Shown one piece after another: positions 1-11,811 of a DNA stretch of 64,000 nucleotides. Made by a program: the position numbers and the translations under genes. The notes beneath the pieces are model-generated. The model saw only the letters and a list, made by a program, of their open reading frames with translations, was not told where the DNA came from and made no database searches. Origin of the DNA: Gnetum montanum (lineage: Eukaryota; Streptophyta; Gnetopsida; Gnetales; Gnetaceae); assembly GCA_015680685.1 (NCBI GenBank), contig MNCI01007655.1, positions 59,481 through 123,480 on the forward strand, read 5' to 3'. Every line of letters starts with the position of its first letter. Position 1 is the stretch's first letter.

Positions 1-56
1 GCGCGTGCACGCTCGTATTCGTATGGTTGAGTGTAGGGGTACCTCGCCACTCATCA
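1..56 (+). repeat. 3' end of an Athila-like LTR (A3 type), cut by window edge
   Basis: The segment ends in GGGGTACCTCGCCACTCATCA-type sequence. This matches the reverse complement of the left end of the A3 LTR (19,173 onward) and of the solo LTR at 32,699. The LTR therefore lies on the plus strand, opposite to A1, A2 and A3. It is followed not by a primer-binding site but by mid-LTR sequence, so the junction at 56/57 is a rearrangement or a tandem LTR fragment. Confidence 0.7.
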
Positions 57-414
57 GTAATCCCAGTAGTGTTGCATTGGTTCAGGATGTGTACGACAAG
101 TGAGAATGGATACTGATGTTAGGATTAGTTAAAGCCTAGTTAATCAGTAGTTAAGTTAAATTAGTCACTTAGTTATCTCTCTCTTTCTCTATTAGCACAT
201 GACATAAAAACATAAAAGATATAAAAATAATATGCCTCAAGCTTACTTAACCATACAATCGTGACATACAAGTAAGTTTGGGAAGATAACGATCAATCAG
301 CCTATCCTTGTTCCACAAGGGCACATAAGCACTTAGTCCTTAGAATTTGACCAGATCATGCTTGAAACGCTCGTATTTGTATGGTTGAGCATAGGGGTAC
401 CTTGCCGCTCATCA
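57..414 (+). repeat. Second, longer 3' fragment of the same LTR family
   Basis: Reading forward, this matches the reverse complement of roughly 19,173-19,545: the same order of GATCCCAGTA, GTGTACG-AAGTG, the track of TTAG/TTAA words, ACTTACTTAACCATACA, and a terminal GGGGTACCTTGCCGCTCATCA-like end at 414. About 40% of the LTR is present. No TSD or PBS is evident on the right. Confidence 0.65.
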
Positions 415-2159
415 TAGTAGAAACCCAATCCCATGTACCCACATAGCTAGCCAACCTATGAAAGCTTAAGCCTATGTAACTATCATGATCGGTTTCTAAT
501 TGATTAAGAAACTACCCAAATCATATCATGGATGGGTATTCATTAGTTAAGGTGGACTTGAAACTATGCTGTGAAGATATTTTGTGCTATCATTGGCCTA
601 AGAATTTGGTTTAGGGTCTCGATGGCTACACATGAACATAATTAAGATTCATGATATGTTGAAGATACCTATAGATCTATTTCACAATTTTGTGGATATA
701 GTTGTTGGATATAAGAGTAAATGTGACACACAACATATTAACTTGAAAAGCTCTATGGTTCTGGGTTGTCAAAACTATAATTATATGCACTTAAGCTTAT
801 ATACCCAACATAAAAATTTTAGTAGTAGAATGTCATGTAATATGATACATCTTAAATGAGCTCTAAGTTTGTCAATTGTATTTATTAATAACAAATATAT
901 GAAATTTATGGTAACCTTTATTTTATTCTTCATGATATCTAAAATTTCTATAGTTATGTATCTTAGGAAAGTGGAGTGGAAGGGGGGTGTTGGAACACAA
1001 AATAATTGAAACATAAGTGCACCCTAAGGTTTATAGAAGTTTATAACTCAGTACTACCTAGTAGAATCAAACCTATGTCTTAGGGTTACCAAGTCAAGAC
1101 CTATACCACAGAGTGAAAAAGGTTTTCATTACATAGTACATTACATGGTAAGCATTAATGAGAGATAAAACTCCAAAAAAGGAAAAATTTGTGATTGTGA
1201 AGATGTTTTTTAGGCTTACATTCTTACAATAATCTTGAAAAATAATAAAAAATAAAATTTTAGCATGAAACAAGATTTGTGTCTTAACAACCCTTACATC
1301 ATTTCTTGACAATGTTGGAATCTAAAACATTCTTTTAATAATACTTACCCCTAAGACATATAGTCAAATTAGAACTTTATAACTCAAGATTGCCCACTAG
1401 AATCAAATCCATAACTTGGAGCTTTGAAATCAAGAGTTTTACCATTAGGCTAATAACTTTATATCACTTTCAACCTCCACATGTAAACCAAACATAAAAG
1501 ACCTCCTATTCAAGATATGAAAAAGGTTAGGTCTTACCTTTTTTTAGAAGCACCCCCATAAGTTTTCACCTCTTACTATAGGTTTTCTTGTAAATAAAAT
1601 AAGAAAACTCTATCTAAAGACAAAAGAAAGCATCAATTAAAAATAATTTAAAAATTGACATTAGAAGTTGAAAGTGTTGAGCCTCAAAAATAAAAAGAAA
1701 TTAGTACAGCAAGAAACAAATTAATTATTCAACTTTCACTATATGTATTTTTTCTTGAAGTTGTAACTTAAAAGCAACATCTTTGAAAATCTAATATTTA
1801 ACTCTTAAAGAAAGATCATAGTTATGCTTTTGTTGTTAAAAAATAACTACACATTAATGCTTCCAAATATAATAGAGAATAAACAACCAAAGATACTTCC
1901 AAATGTAAAGAAATGAAGTACACAAAGCAAGTTGATGACTAAGAATGATATTATTGATTATTCGTTGAAAATTGTTGCAAATTATAGATGTCCATTTTCA
2001 AGAAAAGTGTGTAATAAGACCCTTTTAAAAATAAGAAAATGAGTCTTCACTTTCACAAATAGGACATTGAGGAGAAATAATTATCATATATTAAAGGTAA
2101 GTGCAAATAGAAAAACCTCTATGAATACAACACCATAAAAAATATGAAATTTTTAATGT
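415..2159. other. AT-rich unassigned sequence
   Basis: The only reading frames are under 80 codons, with no recognisable domain on either strand. The composition is strongly AT-rich. The only structure I can see is the direct duplication described separately. It may be remnant internal or flanking sequence of the retroelement whose LTR pieces lie at 1-414. Confidence 0.5.
988..1450. repeat. Degenerate direct duplication, spacing about 325 bp
   Basis: Segments beginning TGTTGGAA at 988 and 1,313 share a series of words: TTTATAACTCA, then CTAGTAGAATCAAA versus CTAGAATCAAA, then a CAAG-rich stretch ending TACCA. The two copies run to about 1,110 and 1,446. This fits an old tandem duplication or two decayed LTR-type copies. 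There is no coding content. Confidence 0.5.
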
Positions 2160-2837
2160 CTAATTCATCATTGTCTTCCTATCAAGGCACTGGTAGTTAC
2201 CAAGGTTGCTTTATCAATCCTATCAATTCCTTCATGTGAAAGTGATTAAGCAAAGCTCTCATTTTCTCTTCCTCTATCCTTAGATTATTGTCTATTTAGG
2301 CTAAATTTGCAAGATTCTTTGTTGTAGGCACTTTCTAAGGACATAACAACTACAAAAGAAATTCACTAGCCTTAACATATCATGTTGCAATTTTGTTTCT
2401 CTCAATTTCAAAACCTTTGACTAACTTTTGGAAATCTTGATATTTATTCATTCACCTAGTCAAGTTGATTACTACATCTTTTTTATCATGATAAGGGGCC
2501 TTTACCACATAAAGTTTTGAATTAGCAACATGGAGTTTCTATTGCACTTCCATTCTATCCATGAACTCATTTTCATACAATAAATACATTACTACCAATT
2601 GTTTCTCTAATTCATTCCTAGATCTCCCTGCTATTAACATAGCTGAGTTGGAATATATCAAGTTAGTCAACTCCATGTATTCTATCATGTCCTCAATCTA
2701 TAGATCTTTGACCTTTAATTATGCTTGATGGACCAATGTGAAATTGGTCAAGACATAATACGATAGATTTTGGCCTTTGACATTTGGATCTCATTTTCAT
2801 TTACTTACTTTTGCATTCCTACTTTGTATTTGAAATG
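2160..2837 (-). mobile_element. A0: remnant of older Athila-like element, extra-ORF region (3' part)
   Basis: The sequence resembles the extra-ORF region inside A1 (about 4,330-4,620). Shared words include the stretch around ATGTATT-TATCAT-TCCTCAATCTAT followed by a leucine-rich segment. A1 is inserted at 2,837/2,838 with a five-base duplication. The remainder of the same older region appears to resume at 11,812. Many stops are present. A0 is therefore the host of the A1 insertion. Confidence 0.6.
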
Positions 2838-3633
2838 TGAGGAGTGGTGACTAGTTCCTATGCCCAACCATATGAATCATAAGCGTTGCACTAGCGATCC
2901 AACCAAATTCTATGTACTTTAGCTCTCTAAATGCACAATAGTCAAGGTAGTGACCTAAGGACATGATTGTTGTCTTCTTGGCTTCACTTGTGTAAGTGCA
3001 AGTATATGGTTAAGTGGAAGCCAAGACACATGATTTTTATTAATTTTATATTTTATCTAATTTAATGTAAGTATGAAATAAAGTAATTAATTATGAATTA
3101 ATCTAAGTAACTATCTAATGCCTGGATTTACTTCCTAACAAAAGTATTTGGGCCCACTTATCATGCACATCCTAAACTTGTTGAGAAGGCTACTAGTTTA
3201 CCAAGTGTCAGGCTACTGGGTGAACCAAGTGTTAATGATATGTTCAAGACGATCATACTTATGTGTATTAATTAAGTGTATTAACTAACTATGAATATGA
3301 ACATAAAGTGCATAATGATAAAGTGCATGGAAGTAAACATTAATTTATTTTAAGTGTTGCTAGGAGTCCCAAGAATCTCATCTTTATTGTTGGCACATTA
3401 AGGTGTTCAGGTACATTAATGCTCAAATAAGTATCTGTACAATCCTTGAAGCCCTATTGTGGACACTTAGAAAATATTCTAACTTTCATGGAAATAAAAT
3501 GTAAGAACTTAGCTACTTTATTAACTCAACAATGCCATAAATGCAGTGGATATGCACATTTATATAGGCAAGGACAAATACTATGTCAACACATCAATCC
3601 ATGCATCGATGCAACCCAACTCATGATTCATCA
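2838..3633 (-). repeat. A1 3' LTR
   Basis: This 796-bp LTR starts TGAGGAGTGG on the plus strand and ends ATTCATCA, matching the right LTR (10,977-11,811) along its length, including ATGCCCAACCATATGAATCA near the left end. A TATA-like ATTTATATA (read in reverse) is at about 3,560. It directly abuts the five-base target duplication on the left and the polypurine tract on the right. Confidence 0.85.
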
Positions 3634-3643
3634 TACCCCCATG
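3634..3643 (-). promoter_or_regulatory. A1 polypurine tract
   Basis: On the minus strand it reads CATGGGGGTA immediately before the LTR start TGATGA. The same tract borders the 3' LTRs of A2 (13,124-13,133) and A3 (20,122-20,131). This fixes the orientation of all three as minus. Confidence 0.7.
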
Positions 3644-3893
3644 AATAACTAAAAACTTGTCCTCGAGTGAACAAAAGTAGGATTGAGCTTCTTGCAAAAT
3701 CAGGAAGGTATGAAATCATGAACAAAACAACTTGATTGACTGAATCTAAGTACCCGATTGCATGGAATTACAATAATTACAAAGGTGGATGTTCAGGAGA
3801 ACAAAATTAAACACCATTACAAAATTGGACAGTTGAAAATCCTATGAAAGCCAAAGATGAAGAGGAGATCAAATAATGTTAGGAGGTGGAAGC

Positions 3894-6745
3894 TCATGGG
3901 ATGTTGAAGGACCTTATCCAACCTTCGATGCTTGAGGTGGTGGTGGTTGAGGCTGAGGCAATGGTTGCAGCTATCTTGCTACAACAACTACTTTTGGTGG
4001 AAGACAAAAAGGCATGTAGCAATGTCTTTATCTTCTCCTCCTTACTTTGTGGGTTGTAAGTTGTCCACATAACATCACCAATGTGGGATGGTACGGGAAC
4101 ATCCCATGGATAGGGCATTATAGGGAAGAATTCCTTAACATTGACAAATGAAGCTATGAATTGTTTATGTTCAACATTAAATATCTTGACAAGGTTTCGC
4201 AGTTCCTGGTAGTCATTCATCCTTTTGGCTAGGTTCTCAACAACCGATCATTGGTCTATAAATTAGCTCCTGAGAACTTCAAGCTCTGCATTTATTGTTT
4301 CTAGCTTTTGCTTTGTGTCCTTATGATGCTTGAACTTGGCCTTATAAAGAAGGTACAAGCTAGCCACCTATTTCTCTAACTCTAACTATAGCTTGATGGC
4401 TATCAACATTACCAAGTTTGCACAACAGAGGTTAGCAAGCTTCATGTATTTGATCATTTTCTCAATCTATAACTCCTTCAGGAAGATCTCTACTTTATTG
4501 CAGGCATTTAATCCATCAAAGATTGGTTGCCACACATTGCCTCTTTGTTAGAGTTAGTAAAAGGCTTTGTTCATTTTTTGCATTGGCCAACTGAATCTCT
4601 TTTTCATTCACCTCCTCAAGGAGCCCAACTTGGTCCTATAATGATTTTCTACTTGTTCTAATTTTAAGGCCTCATTATTCCAAATAGCTACCTCAATGGA
4701 TCATTTTCTAGTGAAGGGCACGAACTCCCTCCATTGAGAGATTACAATTTTCAATGGCCAACCTCCTTAGATCCATGTTCACCTTAGTAAGCTACTCTTG
4801 TTGTTGTCACACGAATTCAACCATCTAATCCTTTTGTGCTTTGAAATTATGCAAGTAGTGAATGTCTTTGGTCAGAGTTACGTTCTCCTTACAGCCTTGT
4901 GACAAGTCCATATTGGTGTTGAGGGCCAAAGTCTTCGATAAGGACATGTCAAAGATCACCATCTCCTTTGCATTCTCAACCTCTTTTAATTTGTTTTGAA
5001 GCTACAAGAAAGCTTCATCTCGTGTAACTGCTTGGTTGAGAATGGTGGGATCAGTCAAGCAAGCTCTCAATTTCCTAACTTCAGTAGCCAATAATTGGTT
5101 TTTGAGTGTGGTTACCTCAAGTTTGGTATTTTCAATGATGAGCTTGCCCTTGGTCTCCAGCAGCTTTGATTGGGTAGTAGTAATGTCTTCAGGAGATCAT
5201 ATATCTTTTAAAGTAGTTGTGTCATTCCTGTCAGTTGATAGAACACTTCCTCATGTTGGGCTTTATTTAACCTCCTACTTCCCACTCTTGTGGATGCCTA
5301 CACGTTTCTAAGTGTAGAAATGTTTGGCACAATGGTCGCAAGAGCATTTAGGGCTTCTACAATTCAGTTGGCCACATCTCTATTGATGTTTCCTATCCAT
5401 GGTGTTACATCACTAGGATAGTGACCCCTCACCCTCATCTAGGTGCATTGAGAAAGTGATGACATTCCTAGAAATCTCTAGGAATTGCTACTATTTAGTG
5501 ATGGACATTGTCACTTCTCAGGCACTCGAATTCAATCTCACAAGTGCCTGCATTGTTTGTGTAGATAATAGTGGTGTAGTCTCTTCTAGACAATTGATTG
5601 TTCATGTGACTTTATTGAGGTGACTCAACGTTGGTTGGTAGATTGAAGGCTCTCCACCACATGGTTTTTTCTACTATTATCGCAAGAATTGCTCATAGAG
5701 CTTCTTCATGTGCTCAATTATAGCATGAGCCTTTAACATTTTTTCTTATGTAGGTGATGGTGGTGATGGCTACTCCTCTTCAAGTAGCTTGATGGGCACT
5801 TTGTCTTTCATCATCTCTTGAGCATGATGAAGCGTGTCATTAGCATAACGGGCTATTCCTCCCCTTTTAAAATTTCAGATTAGGCAAGGAAAGGGGTGTG
5901 TATTCCTCCCATGCTTATTCTCTTTGAATATTTTCTCAATCTCTAAGAAGATGAGCTGGGGAAGGTTGATCGACAATTTTTCGCTTAGAGTGTCACACAC
6001 ATGGGTAAAGAAGGTAGTGATTTTGCTTGGCCTCACTATTGGATTTACATGGTAGGCCACAATCTTGAAGTAAACCCTCTTTGCCTTAGTGAGTGCACCA
6101 TATTCGTTACGGTCCACTCCATAGCATCATTGGAGCCATTCCTTTGTAACATTAGGGTTTGCTTATGTGGAGATCTCTATCAAAGTTGCCCCACTGTTAA
6201 GCAACTCGAGGGACTCTGTAATGGCCTCGACCAAATAAGACAAACTGATGTTCTTGATTTTCATTGTGGCGTCTACCTACTAGTTATTCCAAAAGAGGAA
6301 AATCTCTTCCATGTACCACTCCCCACTAGAAGTGAGGATGGACCACATGGAGATCCTTGAAGTTGTGTTTTCACCTCTTCTAGTGTCAAGTTTAAGAAGC
6401 AACCAAAGTTAAGTTCTTAGAGAATTACACTTTGGACTTCTTTAGAATGAATTTGTCTTAGGTAGGGCTTGTACAATGTGACGTTCATATTCAATCTAGG
6501 CCTTGGCACCTTGTCTCACTTAGATTGGCTTATTTTTGCTACGGGAATCTGATGAACAAATTCCACTTTGGGCTCTTCTCGAAGAGGTCTCGTGGCATGT
6601 GTTTATGCTTTTCCTTCTTGGGGTTGTTGCGGCTGTTGGTTCCTACCTCCTCGTGGCTACTTCTCTTGTGGTTAGGATGGTACTTCTTCCTACAGTCTTT
6701 TTGGTGCCATCTATGATCACCAACATAGCCAAGGATTAACATTTT
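3894..6745 (-). pseudogene. A1 extra ORF between pol and 3' LTR (plant transposon-protein-like)
   Basis: Athila-type elements often carry an additional ORF between integrase and the 3' LTR. Here the frame begins near 6,705 (ATGGCACC) and is broken by many stops. The best-preserved block, about 6,117-5,875, encodes 80 residues with INLPQLIFLEIEKI and HPFPCLI. This is the pattern of the putative plant transposon protein domain (PF20167-like: a helix, then (F/P)PSLI). A region rich in Leu, Glu and Lys (about 5,350-4,240) suggests coiled coil, and the tail to 3,894 is rich in Ser and Thr. A2 has only the first few dozen bases of this frame (about 13,480). Assignment is by motif reading; function is unknown. 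Confidence 0.55.
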
Positions 6746-8590
6746 ATGTGTAACTTATAATACTTTGATACCTTGTTCCATTCGACTAGTTACACTTAAG
6801 CTAATTTGTGATCATGGTAGATTAATTATTTTATCCTAATGGATACCCAAGTTTGTTGGTAAGGTTTAACTTAGGTAGATTAATGATATTTAGTATTATT
6901 TTATTAGTTAAACCATGTGGGAGTTAAAAAAATTCAAAAATAATTTTTGTCAAAAACCATAGGTTTGTGGCCCCCACGATGTAAAGCTCACCTTTGGTAA
7001 CTATAAGGTTGAAGAACAAGTGGATTTGGTTAAGAAATTAGGAAGATATGGGCTTGGGAAGGCTCTGGGCTCTAAAAATTGCAAAAACTCCCTTGGTGCA
7101 TTGAAGCAAATGTGAAAAATTTTCTAGCTCCTATTGCGTATGTATTCTATTTTTGTGCTACATTGATGGAAATGCATCAATGCATTAGGTTGCATCGCCA
7201 CAACCAAAAACAAAAATTTTTCCAATTAAAAAACTAAGAAAAAGATGTTTTTTCATGAAATTGGAGTTTAGAGGAAGCCATAAAAGCCTAGAATAAGGAC
7301 GAAAGATTGAAGAAGGCTAGGAATATGTTGCGAAGAGAGATTCAAAAGGAGATTTAAGTGCCAAGGAATGCAAAAAATGGATGCATCATGGTGTAAAACA
7401 TAGGTTTTGAAAGGAAAATGGCTAAGGGATAAGGAACTTAATCATCTCAACCAAAGAGTATGCAAGTGGGTCCTCCCCATAGCATGCTTATGTCTTTAAT
7501 GCCCTTGCATTCCCTAAAACTAAGGAGTCCATGGATCCCAAGGATGATTAATGTTTATGGATTGTTAAAAATCAAATAACCAATGAAACCATCAAAGAAT
7601 TAAGATCGACAGAAAATGAACCCATTGATACGATCATGAGAAGAGGTAGTGAGGTGGTACATGGAAAGAGTAGGTGGATGAGAAAGAGGATATGGAATGG
7701 AGTCCCACATTTTGATGGCATGAAGTCCCTTGTGAAGGATGTGATTAATATGAACTAATAGCTTCCATCCTTAGTCTGAATTAAGACCATCCACTTCTAG
7801 TGACTTTGCATTGGCACATTAGACCAATTAATACTCCAAGGTATAGGAACATCCCCGCAAATCACTCATCATTCGAAAGAAAGAAGAAAAGACAAAAAGG
7901 AAGTGAAAAGGGCCTTAGTTAGAGTGGTGCCTTTAGGCATGGGTAACATGTCTTTTGAGCCCCATAACTAATGCTTATAGTCCATTTTTATATCTAAGGG
8001 GTGTGCTTTGAATTCCCATTATTTTCTTTTTGCCAATGGCAACCACACCATGCAAAGACATTATTTCTTATTTATTGGTCAATGTAGAAATGATGAGGAA
8101 TCCATGGAAATACTCATGCAACCCCATATGGCAAGCAAGTATAAAAGTGATAGATCCCCTTGAAGCCACACCCTTGTTCATCCACTTAATTTGTCCCAAG
8201 TTTGAAAGGTACCAAGGTCATCAATTCATTATAAGTTGTTATCAAGAAGGGATCTCACATTTCCCAAAACAAGGAGACACCATAGAGTTGTGTAGAGTGG
8301 TTGATGACATGGACTCACTACCTATTATCATGAAAAGAATCAATGTTCCATTAATTAACGTCAAAATTCTAAGATGAAATCCAGTCATTTGCAATTAAGT
8401 AAATAATGTAAGTTACAAACCACCATCAATTAGTAGTTTTATTTGGCATCAAAGTCCCGATGATAATAAAAAAAGAAGAATAAATGTGAGAAAAATTCAA
8501 ATAAGTTAAAATATAGAAAAAATTATAAAATATTCAAGAAAATGAAAAATGATGTAAAACAAAAAAGTTAAAAACTAAAGAGCCACTTAT
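6746..8590 (-). other. A1 spacer between integrase and extra ORF
   Basis: This is non-coding in element orientation. It is shared at nucleotide level with the matching interval of A2 (13,501-15,249), so it belongs to the family and is not a later insertion. A plus-strand frame at 8,036-8,374 is open for 113 codons in A1 but interrupted in A2; see the rejected list. No promoter or RNA motif is evident. Confidence 0.6.
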
Positions 8591-8596
8591 ATAATA

Positions 8597-9142
8597 TTAG
8601 CATGGATGGCCATCTCCTTCACAACTAAGTTGGAAGGGAGAGATCTGAAAGATTGAGCGTGCTTGGACATCAATTGAGGGATTATCTCCACTGGCTATTT
8701 TTGATTCAAGAAAAGACTTGAGTTGTTGGGTGTTGACCAAAAATCTTTTACTCAGGTTGTTAGGATGGTAGATCATCATGGCGTCAAATGGAAAGGTTTC
8801 ATATATAATGTAAGAACCCTTCCATACCGTTTGAAATTTTGTTCATTGAGGCACATACATGGGATTCCAGTAGAGTACCTTATCTCTTGGTTGGAACTTT
8901 ATCTTTCAAATCTTAAGATCATGGTGTTATTTATTATGTGCCTTATGCACTTTATTCAGTGATAGGGCCACTAATCTATTCTTTTCTAGCATGTTGAGAT
9001 TTATTAGTCTTTCTTTTTGGGCTAGACTTAGGTCCAAGTCAAGGTCACAAGCTATTGAAAGTATCCGAAGTTGAATTTTGATGGGAACCATTAGGAGTTT
9101 TCCATACATTAGCTCATAAGGAGAGTACCCAATAGATAACAA
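8597..9142 (-). pseudogene. A1 integrase C-terminal fragment
   Basis: The minus strand from 9,142 begins GYSPYELMYGK, followed by a polar helical stretch with LSLAQKERLINLNMLE. This is the Athila-type sequence downstream of the integrase core (compare YGK-x-LP-E and RL-x-LNELEE). After frame interruptions, 8,779-8,597 gives NNLSKRFLVNTQQLKSFLE, equivalent to the RFKVNGQRLKPYLE end of the integrase C-terminal domain. The catalytic core is absent: the reading stops at the deletion junction just upstream. A2 has the same block at about 15,250-15,700. Confidence 0.7.
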
Positions 9143-9215
9143 GTGGGTTGATCATAAGGAGAGTACCCAATAGATAATGAGTGGGTTGATCATAAGGAGA
9201 GTACCCAATAGAGAA
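9107..9215. repeat. About 38-bp direct repeat, 2.7 copies, at the A1 deletion junction
   Basis: CATAAGGAGAGTACCCAATA occurs three times in a row (about 9,116, 9,154 and 9,192), the first two followed by a GAT(A)A(C/T)-AGTGGGTTGAT tail. A2 has only one copy of the equivalent integrase sequence (about 15,700). The repeat lies exactly where gag joins the integrase C-terminus, which suggests that it formed during the deletion or its repair. Confidence 0.8.
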
Positions 9216-9229
9216 GCTGGCTATTAGTT

Positions 9230-10826
9230 TATGACCCTCGTAGCATTTCTTTGCTATGGCTAGGCAAGTATCTTACCCTACATGAATGGAGTAGGTGAAA
9301 AAGGAGTTGAAGGTGGAGGTGCAGGAGTGGAAGAGTGTGAAGGAGGATAGTAGGGAAATGGGGACTCCCCCCTTGGTGATGGTGATTTATAGTATTTAGG
9401 AGAGTAATAGTGATGTGGGAAGGAAGCATGACTAGAAAAGTCACGTGGAGAGATGGGTTGCTGAATGTAATACTTGTTTGAATTGGGTTGGCGATAAGGG
9501 TACTACTACCTTTGAGGTGGCATCTCCCATGACTGTGGATGTTGCCACTATTGGTATTGCTTCTGAGGTTGAGATGGTGTTCTACTCAAATAGTAAGATT
9601 TTTGGTGGAATTATTGCCAATAGTTGCCTTGTGGATAAGGCAACCTCCTAGGTGCTTGCTGTTTTGCCAATCTAGGAGTTAAAGCATACATTCCAAATTC
9701 TTGTAAGTGTGATACGATAGGGCAACATCCTTTGGGATGTTCATATTGGCATATCTCACAACCATCATCATTGGACTTAGAACCTGCAACCTCCTCTATT
9801 ACTACTGCTTTGCCCTTAGCTTTATTATATTCATGTTCAACATCCTTTTTCTTCCTTTACTCATGACCACTATCTCCTTGATTATACTCTCCTCTGATCT
9901 TCACAACAATTTGCAATTTTTCATCCAAGGAGTTCCACATTTTATTAACCTTAATTGATATTTTAGTGACAAATTTTTGGATTAGCAAGGTTTTCTTTTG
10001 CACCACTTCATCAAGTGATGTCTCCTCCTCATTTTTATAGAAACAAGTCTTACTCTTGTAGATGGAGGGGTCCTTATTGTATTCGTCTACACTTTTCCAT
10101 CTTTTAGCTCTCCTTCCTCTTTGGCCACTTGCTTAATGAGCCTTTGAATTTGATGGGCCCTTAGCTCAGAAAGTCTCCCTTGGGCATAGACCTCAAGGGT
10201 TCTCCTCATTTTAGTTGTAAGTCCATCTATGATATGGTGCAGTTGATCCCATTTAGAGTATTCATGGCTTAGGGAATGGTGCAATAAGGAGTAGTACCTA
10301 CTCATAGTCACATCCAAATACTCATGAGTGCCTTATTTTGACCCTTGGATTTGCCACCTCAAATTGGACACTTTGGACTATGTTTGATAGTTTTCATTGA
10401 ATAGCTCTAGCATCGTACTCCATCACTAAATAGAATTTAGTTCCAAGGACTAGTATCAACTTTCTACCTCTTTGATGAATATCCTTGGGAACAATTTAAG
10501 CTTTTGTCATTTATTTTCACATTCTGTAAGGCATAGGCATCATGAAAGGCTTGTAGGTAATTTTGTGAATTTGAATTTTTTTCCCTCGAACTTGGGGATA
10601 TTATTCATATCCAATTGTTTGATTTGACTATCCTCCTTGTGCTTAGTTGGTATCCTAATAGCTGCTCATCCTAGTGCAAGATGAAGGTGAAGTCTTTAGT
10701 GTAGGCATCTAGATGAGTATATACCACTTTGAATTGTTGGGGTATTGGTGTCTTGTGGCCTTCTTGTCTTTGATTGGATTCGCTTAGGAATGATGGTGGA
10801 GAGTCTTCCCTACAAGAAGAAGCCAT
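9230..10826 (-). pseudogene. gag: A1 gag
   Basis: The frame starts at ATG 10,826 (MASSCREDSP), 129 bp downstream of the PBS on the minus strand, and is broken by several stops. An open block at 10,317-10,087 reads as gag core: YYSLLHHSLSHEYSKWDQLH followed by an IDGLTTKMRRTL segment, the Athila-type pattern around the capsid C-terminal region. A CCHC-like zinc knuckle (CEICQYEHPKGCCP) lies at about 9,721-9,761, followed by FGMYALTPR and a basic, Gln-rich tail. The same motif order is in A2 gag. Protease sequence, which should follow, is missing. Confidence 0.75.
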
Positions 10827-10954
10827 ATTAGTGATTGTGTAGAAACAATGTGTGTTTGTTATTTTTCTTTATCTTAATGATGTTAATGTTAGGTTCCTTT
10901 ACAACATCGTTAAATGGTTTCACCATCTTTCTATGTAGCACACTTAGCTAACTA

Positions 10955-10976
10955 GAGTCCCCAGCAACAACGCCAA
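10955..10976 (-). promoter_or_regulatory. A1 primer-binding site
   Basis: On the minus strand, directly after the 5' LTR end, the sequence reads TTGGCGTTGTTGCTGGGGA. This is close to the TTGGCGCCGTTGCCGGGGA class of PBS common in plant Ty3/gypsy elements, with C-to-T changes at the CpG or CpNpG positions. It primes minus-strand DNA synthesis from a tRNA 3' end; I do not assign the tRNA. Confidence 0.8.
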
Positions 10977-11811
10977 TGATGAGTGATGAGTAGTCGTTAT
11001 GCCCAACCATATGAATCACAAGCATTGTACTAGTGATTCAGCCAAATTCTATAGACTTTAGCTCTCTAAATGCACAATAGCCAAGGTAGTGACCTAAGCA
11101 CATGATTGTTATCTTCTTAGCTTCGCTTGTGCAAGCGCAAGCATATGGTTAAGTGGAAGCCAGGGCACATGATTTTTATTAATTTTATATTTTATCTAAT
11201 TTAATGTAAGCATGAAATAAATTAATTAATATGAATTAATCTAAGTAACTATCTAATTCCTAGATCTACTTCTTAACGTAAGTATACTAGCCCACCTACC
11301 GTGCACATCCTAAACTCATTGGGAATGCTACTAGGTTATTAAGTGTTAGGCTACTAGGTGAACCAAGTGATAACATTGTTGGAATTACCAAGTGTTAATG
11401 GTATGTTTAAGGTGGTCATACTTATGTGTATTAATTGAGCATACTAACTAACTAAAAACATGAACATAAAGTGCATAATGATAAAGTACATGAAAGTAAA
11501 CAATAATCTATTTTGAGTGCTGCAAGGAGTTTCAAGAATCTTGTCTTTATTGTCGGCACATCAAGGTGTTCAGGTATATTGATACTCGAATAAGGATCTG
11601 TACAATCCTTGAAGTCCTACTATGGGCACTTATAAAATATTCTAACTTTTCATAAAAACAAACTGCAAGAACTTAACTACTTTATTGACTCAACAATGCC
11701 ATAAATGTTATGGGTATGCACATTTATATAGGTAGGGATAGACACTATGTTAACACATCAACCCATGTGTCGACACATGCCTATTAACACAACCCAACTC
11801 ATGATTCATCA
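10977..11811 (-). repeat. A1 5' LTR
   Basis: This 835-bp LTR is bounded by TGATGAG and ATTCATCA on the plus strand, next to the PBS on the left and AAATG on the right. A TATA-like box, TATATAAATG on the minus strand (11,721-11,730), marks the probable U3/R region. It differs from the 3' LTR by many substitutions and some indels, so the insertion is old. Confidence 0.85.

Larger units (their letters stand above)
2838..11811 (-). mobile_element. A1: Athila-like Ty3/gypsy retrotransposon with internal deletion
   Basis: The 8,974-bp element lies between two LTRs and is flanked by AAATG at 2,833-2,837 and again at 11,812-11,816, the five-base target duplication typical of Ty3/gypsy integration. 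On the minus strand the order is 5' LTR, PBS, gag, integrase C-terminus, a long spacer, an extra ORF, a polypurine tract and the 3' LTR. Protease, reverse transcriptase, RNase H and most of integrase are missing at about 9,142-9,230. All coding pieces contain stops, so the element could move only in trans, if ever. Lineage is assigned from the integrase C-terminal motif, the PBS and the downstream extra ORF. Confidence 0.85.

Noticed and set aside
8030-8377. Plus-strand ORF of about 113 codons inside A1, antisense to the element
   Set aside because: A2 has the homologous DNA (about 14,690-14,990) with stops and frameshifts, the product shows no recognisable domain, and no promoter or splice pattern supports it, unlike the T-element antisense gene.
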